From: Ottelia alismoides
Lineage: Eukaryota; Streptophyta; Magnoliopsida; Alismatales; Hydrocharitaceae
Assembly (NCBI GenBank): GCA_037367405.1
Contig: JAZKJV010008883.1
Location: 372,001 to 436,000 of the forward strand
Direction: 5' to 3'
DNA: 64,000 bases
Below the pieces are notes generated by a model that was not told where the DNA came from, searched no databases, and worked only from the letters and a program-made list of their open reading frames with translations. Position numbers and translations under genes: made by a program. Each line of letters opens with the position of its first letter. The stretch's first letter is position 1. This document shows positions 57,333-64,000 of the stretch, piece by piece.

Positions 57333-58660
57333 GATGAATGGGATGAGTGAAGCTTTTGGTAAAATGAAAGAATGGAATTCAGAGAAAATAAAAGAAGATA
57401 AAGTTTAACTAATCAAAAATGTTTTTGGATGCCCTATCTGAATATGTTTATGCTGCACTGGAAGTTTATTTTCATAGACCGCCTAAATGGATTCAACCAT
57501 GGATAGGAATGTATCATGCTCGAGATAAGGCTTCAATAGATGTCCGTTGATGATGAAAGGTTGTGCATCGATTGACAAACCAGATATCACAATGCTTCCA
57601 TTGTCACGCACATGCTTCACTACAAACAACTGGTCCACTTGCTCTTCAACTTCCTTGGGAATAGTTTCAACCTTGCATTGAACAACCAAACCTTATGACT
57701 AGGTTAGAAAGTCTTTCGGTAGATGTGCTTCTCATGTTACTTATTGACATTCTCCTTGTACATCTGGATGTTGTCATATGCATAGTTCTGGAATTCAAGG
57801 AGTCTGTTTAGATCAACTTTTCTGTTCTTGCTAGCTTTCTTGGAATCCAAATTATAGACATTTATTGCCCACAAAGATTTATGAATTAATTCGATGGGGA
57901 AATGGCATGGCTTGCCATATACTAGGCAGCAAGGAGACATTCCCAAAGGAGACTTATATGTGGTACGATAGGCCTAGAGAACTGAGTCGAGAAGTTGAGA
58001 CCAGTTCTTCTTGTCATGACATAGGGGCTTCTATAGAATTATATTAATATCTCTATTTAAACATTTTGTCAGGTCATTGGATTGTGGGTAGTATGTAGAA
58101 GAGACGCGATGTTCAATGCAATATTCTTGAGCCAGCTTCTTCACATCTATGTTAATGAAATGGCTTCCCCCATCTGATATCAAAATTTTAGGGATCGCAA
58201 ACCTTGCAATGATATGTTCTTTTAGAAATCGACAAACAATGCAACTGTTGGTGGCTCGGGTTGGGATAGCCTCCACCCAATGACTTACATAATCGATAGT
58301 GGGCATAATATACTCAAATACTTGACTGTTGGGAAATGGGCCCATGAAGTCAATGCCCCATGCATCAAGTACATCTAAAATATGAATATACTTCGTGGAC
58401 ATTGTATCTCTCATTCCAATAGTGGCAACCATCTTCTAACGGTCAGTGCAATGCTTCACGAAATCTTCCGCGTCTTTGAATAGAGTCAACCACTAGAGGT
58501 CGCATTGGAGCACTCTCATTGTCGTTCGTTTCCCAGAGTGGTGTCCTCCTGATTGTCGAGCATGGTAATGTTTGAGGATACTGTGAACTTCCTCCTATGG
58601 AATGTACCTTCTCCAAATGCAATCTACCCCCTTACGAAAGAGATACGAATCCTCCCACAG
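57333..58660 (-). pseudogene. Element H integrase
   Basis: Motifs on the minus strand: WGIDFMGPFPNSQ and ILISDGGSHFIN in 58031-58432, STYYPQSNDLTKCLNRD (where Glu should follow), then MSPCCLVYGKPCHFPIELIH in 57737-57946 and INGHLLKPYLE in 57483-57689. That is core then C-terminal domain of an Athila integrase. The PQSNGxxExxNR motif has lost its Glu (DLTKC), so the enzyme is inactive as well as frameshifted. Confidence 0.83.
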
Positions 58661-59185
58661 GAAAAATGAATATTTGACAAAAACTTGTCAACTTTTAGTT
58701 TCGGCCAATCTTGTGAAGTTCACATGGAAATAAGATAGTTCACAATATTGACGAACCAGGTGAGTAAGGTGACTAACATAATTCCTTCATTTGGAAAGAT
58801 TTCTATAATCGATAATAGGCTGTACTCAGGAGTATATGGATCTAGCAATCTTGAGAGCTGATCTGCCACCACATTTTTAATCCCAGGTTTATCTCTGGTT
58901 TTGAGATTGAACTCCTTGAGTAGAAGGATCCATATGATGAGTCTTGGTTTGGCATCCTTCTTTCTTTGCAACTATTTGATGACAGAATGGTCTGTATAGA
59001 AAATCACTTTGGATCCTAGTAAATGCGGTTTAAATTTTTTTTCGGGTGAAGACGATTGCTAGCAGCTCTTTTTAGTGGCTGTGAAATTCTTTTGGGTTTC
59101 ATCAAGAGATCTGTTGGCATATTGAATTGTAAAGTATAATCCATCTCTTCTCTATCTCAGAGCTACTCCAATGGCATAATATGAA
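58661..59185 (-). pseudogene. Element H RNase H
   Basis: Starts with MVDTSYYAIGVAL (first Asp) near 59185 and ends with RLIIWILLLKEFNLKTRDKPG and NVVADQLSRL in 58720-58971. Frameshifts and stops lie between them. Confidence 0.78.
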
Positions 59186-59844
59186 GTATCTACCATGATC
59201 TCAAAGGGGATAGACCAATCTAGTAATTGAAGGATAGGGGCATGCGTGATCAAATCTTTTAATTGATTAAAGGTTTGGAGGACTCTGGCATCTAAAATGA
59301 AATCGACCTTGTTGCCTAGAAGCTCAGTCAACTGTCGGGTGATCTTGCTGAAATCTTTGATGAATCTTCGATAAAAACCAACATGCCCCAGGAATGACTG
59401 AACTTGCTTCAAGTTTGTAGGTGGCTCAAGTTTGAAATGACTTCCACCTTCGTAAGGTATACCTCCATGCCACGCTTTGAGATGACACAACATGAAGTGA
59501 CTCTTTTCCCATAAGAGAACTAGGTTAACTTCGTAGCATCTCTTCAAGACTCGATCTAGATAAGACAGTCATTGATCGAAAATATCATCGTAAATCGAGA
59601 AATCATCAATGAAAACCTCAAGAAAACTACAAACCATATCTGCACAAACTATCAACATGCACCTCTGAATGGTCATGGGAGCATTGCACAGTCCAAAAGG
59701 CATCCTGCGGAAGGCATATGTCCCAAATAGACATGTGAAGGTAGTCTTTTCTTGATCTTCTAGGGTGATCACAACTTGATTATAACCAGAATATCCATCC
59801 AAGAAACAGAAGTACTCCTTCGTGACCAGTCTCTCTATAAGATA
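59186..59844 (-). pseudogene. Element H reverse transcriptase, cut by copia 2
   Basis: The minus strand carries DGYSGYNQVVITLEDQEKTT, FGTYAFRRMPFGLCNAP and FIDDFSIYDD, with the catalytic Asp pair intact, then SFLGHVGFYRRFIKDFSKIT. The N-terminal palm and fingers are missing because the copia 2 LTR starts at 59845. The rest of H should lie beyond the right edge. RT function would be to copy the genomic RNA; the insertion abolishes it. Confidence 0.87.
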
Positions 59845-60404
59845 TGGTTATATTCTCAAGCGCATCACGGAAGCGTGAGCGTCGTATCGAATACGACGAG
59901 GAGCAACTAGTCGCACTAGTTGCTCGATGCAGCAGAATTTTAAAAAAAAATTATTCGATGAAACCACATGATTCGAGAACGATTCTCAGATCGTTTCATC
60001 TATAACTACAACAAGTATAATGCAATACCACTTGAAGCGTGGTTGATCGAGTCTCTAAGAGAAGAGACCTCTTGTCTCAAGTCCGATCGTCGGTGAGATC
60101 GCTTGCGAGCGTGGGGATGAACCGCATTGTCCTCGCAATCCAAGAAGTTGATCCAAGCGTAGTTGCTCCTGATCTCATCGCACGAGATCGAACGTCTCCT
60201 TCGTGAGTGCAGCACTCCAAAAAGTCGGAGAACCAAAGAACGTCGAAACGGTGGTGCGATGGCGAGAGCGTCGACGATCCTCTCCTCTAGGATATGGTGG
60301 ACGGCCACCAATATTAGAGGGAGAGAAGGCTGTCGTGTATGAAGAAAGAGAGAGAGAGAGAGATCCAATAATGTATGTAAAATAGAGAGCATGGTATGCC
60401 TCTC

Positions 60405-60412
60405 TATTTATA
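60405..60412 (-). promoter_or_regulatory. TATA box in copia 2 LTR
   Basis: The minus strand reads CCCTATAAATAGAG. It sits about 200 bases downstream of the paired hairpins, as in copia 1. Confidence 0.6.
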
Positions 60413-60592
60413 GGGTTTTGGGATCCATGGATCTCAATCCATGTGACATGTAAAATCAATGGATGAGATTGATTTATGTCAATCCAATGGTCAAGATTGT
60501 TGTTGGTAAAACCAACAAATTTAGGTTAAAATATATTTGACAAAATCAAATATAAATTAGTCCTAAATCAAACCAATAAATAAGGAGAGAAT

Positions 60593-60656
60593 GTGCATGG
60601 AGATTTCATCTCCATGCACCTTCCATGTGGATGGCCATACATTCCTATTAGGAATG
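60593..60656. promoter_or_regulatory. Paired hairpins in copia 2 U3
   Basis: The first pairs 60593-60604 (gtgcatggagat) with 60608-60619 (atctccatgcac): 12 bp, 3-base loop. The second pairs 60640-60647 (cattccta) with 60649-60656 (taggaatg): 8 bp. Stem lengths match those of copia 1 but the bases do not. Confidence 0.75.
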
Positions 60657-62358
60657 ATGTGCCACCCACTCTTTCCATGGGGAGAGCAATCTCATGATAA
60701 TTCATGAGATTGCATATCACCATGGAAATCTCTCTTTATTTATTTGCAACAAATTTGTTGGGTTTTATTTTTCAAAAATAATCCATAATTATATTTGAGA
60801 ATATTGCAATCTTGCCATGGAAAAAATTGTGAATCATATTCACAACCCAAAACAACATATAATTTACATTGTCAATTAATTACATAATGTTTATCCAATA
60901 CACATAATAATTAATCAACACATATAAATTATAATTAGCTCTCTCTAATACATTATAAATCACATTTATAATATATTATGAATAATTGGATATTTCTATC
61001 CATATTATTCTTATCCACATTAATTAAATCACATTCAATTATATTGGATAATTTCTTCATACATCAAGACGATTAAATCACATTTATCATTATTTCTTCA
61101 TTGCTTAGATATTATGGAATTATTCTTGAACCCTTCAAGAATAATGCAATCTCTCCGCAGATACTTGGAGATAAGGATAGGGCGATTGTATTGTTCCACG
61201 TATAGTGACATGGATGTTGAGATCATATCTCAAATCCAGATCGCGGGCCTCCCATAGATGCTTGATTAAATCAAGACCGCAAATCTAATCTTCTCATTGC
61301 ATCTGAATCACATTCAGATCAATGTCCAACATTTGGACTAAGATCAGATTACTTCTCTACTAAGAGGAGTCACTAAAATCCAGACCCGTTTCATCACTCC
61401 CTAGGAATGGAAGCGTCATGGTTATACAATCGTTTATGATCACATCACCCCCAGGTATTCCTAATACCTGTACATCCTGCATACTGGAAGACTCAGAATA
61501 AACCCAAAGTATTAGATCAACTTTACACTGTCTACTTCAGGGTTCTATCAGTAAGTTTCTCATTCGATCATTGGAAGTCGGTATCGATCATATACTTTTC
61601 AAAAGCATATATCATACCTAGGTCTTGATAATATACTTTCCATAAGTATATATCAAACCTACAAATTCAGTCAAGCTTCCAAAGCGAGACGACCATGCAC
61701 ATGGAATTTGATTCTTCCCAATATCTTATGAGTGAGTTCATGTCTTCCGGTTCAGTAACTGAACCTGTATGATCCCTTTAAGAGATCATATTACTCATAT
61801 GCCCTTATATGCACACCAGCGCGCCGATGTATAGACCTTGATTAGGTCATCAACCTATTGGTCTGCCTAATGTACATACTAAAACATATAGTAACACATT
61901 TGTATCTGGTAAGAGGATGCATGCCTGTATCGTGACAGCATACGATATAGGACTTTGGTTATCTCGATATCGTTAAGTCAACTCTTTGACCTAACTAATC
62001 TGACACCTCCGAATCTCTATTCCTATGCAGAGGACCTGCATCAAGAGCTCGGTCAGATATCAGCCTTTCTGAGATAGGATTGCAATCTCCTACTCTGGCT
62101 GGAGATCATCTCTTAACAATCATTTGATGGTGCTTGATGAGTCCTCAATCTAACTCTTTAGATATTCATCCAAGCACCAGCCTCTATGATTCAATAATTG
62201 AATCAACAGTTGTATGATCATCAAGATGGCCATGGTACATAACCCTAATTGTATTAAGGGACCTATTATGCAAATTATGTACTCTTTATTTCAGATTAAG
62301 GAGAGAATTGCAAAAACATTTTTGCATAATGGCTCTCCGTGGGCTCGCATGTCCAACA

Positions 62359-62368
62359 ATCTCCCACT
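62359..62368 (-). other. Copia 2 polypurine tract
   Basis: AGTGGGAGAT on the minus strand, identical to copia 1. Confidence 0.82.
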
Positions 62369-64000
62369 AGACCAAAGAGCCATTAATGGGATAATCATTT
62401 AAACCTACACTCATGTAAAAATCATAGGCTATTTAGAAAATAGCTAGGTAAGCTGATCATTCACTCTGTTCCCAAGATACTACGCCAAGTCCTTTTACGA
62501 CACTTGCATATTTCCTAGTAATAGTGCATGCATTCAATGCGAATATTGCATCTTATGCAACCAATACTCAATTTTGTCGGTTATATTGTCCTTGACACTA
62601 CATCTTATTAATTATCATAACCAGTATTCCCATAATCCTTATTAGAACACCTTCATTCCTGGAGATCTCTATCTCCTAAGGTATCTACAGTTATGACCCT
62701 TATAGATCACTATCTATAAGGTCTTAAACTTTTGAAGATAAGACTTTGAGATCACTATCTCTAAGTTTCATCATCTTTGAAGATATTGTTATTACTGCAA
62801 CCAAGTGTTTTATTTCCAGAGTAGGATTAGTAACAGTTTACTACTCCCACTGCATGGCAGACATATGGCTTTTGTACACATCTAACATACACTTCAGCTT
62901 CTCGTAACTGATGCACAAGTGCAAGCAGTTCTAGCATTCACTTCCTCAACTCTTTGAGTTGTTATCCCTTTAGACAGGTCACTACCACATCTTAAGGGAA
63001 GGAAGCTTTTCTTGGAATTTTCTAGAAAAATGGAACAAGTCCAAGGTGTACTACTAATACGACAGTCCCAATACCCTCTTCTCTTTGCTTCTGAACGACT
63101 TCAGAATTAAGATCTAAGAGGTATTCTTGTATGGAACAACCAAATTGTAAAACACTTATTATTATCCTTACATCATTCCAAATGATTAGAATAATATCTA
63201 CATTTAGCACGATGAACATAATGGTACTCCCACTAAGCTTCATATGGTTCATAAAGATTTTATCTGAAATCATAACATTTATAATTTCATCAAATCTTAT
63301 GTTCCAACTACAGGAAGCTTTTCTGAGTCCAAAGATGGAGTTCTTTAGCTTGCACACCTTGCTTTTCTCAACCATGAAGCCCTGGGGCTACTTCATATGA
63401 ATGTCCTCAGATAGGTATTCATAGAGGAATGCAATCTTGACTCACATCATGAAGATGTCATAGTCAAGTTGTGTAGCTATAGTTAGCAATATTCTGATGG
63501 GTTAAAGCAAGGTCACTGGAGAGAAAGTCTCATCGCAAGCGATGTCTTCTCTTCGGTGTGTAGCTCATGGCTACGAACCGTGCTTTGAAGGTCTCTACCT
63601 TCTCATCAGGTTCCCTCTTTTTCTTGAAGATCCATTTACACCTTAATGGGTCTGACCCATATAGGTGGATCCTCGAGGGTCCATATATAATACTTGTATA
63701 TGAAGTCTACATTAGACTTTTATTGCTATCATCCATCTTTCCATGTCATGATCCTCAGGAGCTTCATCTTATAAAGTCCGATCATTGTCAGATTCAACTG
63801 GCACATGGAATCCATCCTCAAACTTTTTTAAAGAGGTATTAGTGTTTCATCTTTAATTGTCTATTTAGTTTCCGATTTCAGGAGCCTCATTATCTTTTCA
63901 AGATTAAATGAGTTCCTTTACTTCATTTTATCTTGATTCTTAAGAGAGTCATCCTCTAAGAATGACATTCTCAGAGATGAGATCCTTTAAGAATCTCAAT
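62369..64000 (-). pseudogene. Copia 2 RT and RNase H remnant
   Basis: The minus-strand frame 63022-63375 has KLKNSIFGLRKASCSWNIRF and VLNVDIILIIWND. The first motif lacks the stop seen in copia 1, but the catalytic YVDD reads NVDI, so the second Asp is lost. Near 63545-63640 the complement encodes KVETFKAR-type sequence before it. RNase H (62369-63000) is not traceable as a frame. The plus-strand ORF 63567-63842 is an antisense shadow. Confidence 0.78.

Larger units (their letters stand above)
59845..62358 (-). mobile_element. Copia 2 3' LTR
   Basis: 2,514 bp. In sense it starts TGTTGGACATGCGAGCCC at 62358 and ends AACCA at 59845. The start and the R/U5 end match copia 1; the middle is diverged. 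Confidence 0.88.
59845..64000 (-). mobile_element. Copia 2, same family as copia 1, minus strand, partial
   Basis: The 3' LTR is 59845-62358, then PPT, then pol on the minus strand to the window edge, which corresponds to about 13127 in copia 1. Its LTR differs strongly from copia 1 in much of U3, so it is a separate subfamily. It interrupts H's RT. The base run next to the LTR is agata (59840-59844); whether it is the TSD cannot be tested here. Confidence 0.88.

Overview
This window is plant nuclear DNA made almost entirely of nested, broken transposable elements. I find no convincing host gene, rRNA or tRNA gene. The organism is a seed plant: the main families are Athila-type Ty3/gypsy elements with a tRNA-Asp primer site, Ty1/copia elements with a tRNA-iMet primer site, a plant RTE-type LINE and an Ac-like hAT element. 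The sequence does not let me name the species.

Layout. (1) 1-22893: Athila-like element A on the minus strand. It has about 3.5 kb LTRs (the 3' LTR runs off the left edge) and a protease-like reading frame, but no reverse transcriptase or integrase. A copia element (6800-17365, plus strand, 2.57 kb LTRs, TSD atgct) has split one of its ORFs. (2) 22899-29208: element B, plus strand: the end of a 5' LTR holding an RTE LINE (24079-25443), then PBS, leader and a gag-only ORF with an acidic tail. (3) 29209-33473: minus-strand remnants (F and G) around one LTR (30386-33190). That LTR holds a 1.39 kb non-autonomous hAT element with an 8-bp TSD and two internal tandem arrays. (4) 33474-43304: element C, plus strand, complete but gag-only. 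(5) 43305-56178: element D, minus strand, with gag, PR, RT, RH and IN, joined tail to tail with C through one 682-bp chimeric LTR. (6) 56179-59844: element H, minus strand, integrase to RT. (7) 59845-64000: second copia copy, minus strand, inserted in H's RT and running off the right edge.

How the parts relate. A, B, C, D, F and H share a 3' non-coding module, though coding content ranges from full gag-pol (D) to gag alone (B, C) to a protease-like frame alone (A). In sense order the module is a short array of hairpins with arms like CCTAAGTATAGGGGG, a conserved box, an AT tract with phased runs, a second conserved block, then the PPT and LTR. The hairpin arm resembles the element's own polypurine tract. 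B and C look like partners that depended on D/H-type elements. The two tail-to-tail fusions (B/F near 29.2 kb and C/D near 43.6 kb) suggest that such elements recombined or switched templates.

Most worth following up: the hairpin/PPT-like module, the tail-to-tail fusions, the hAT element with its tandem arrays, and the copia U3 hairpins that keep their shape but not their sequence between two copies. All coding assignments rest on motifs read by eye; no search was run.
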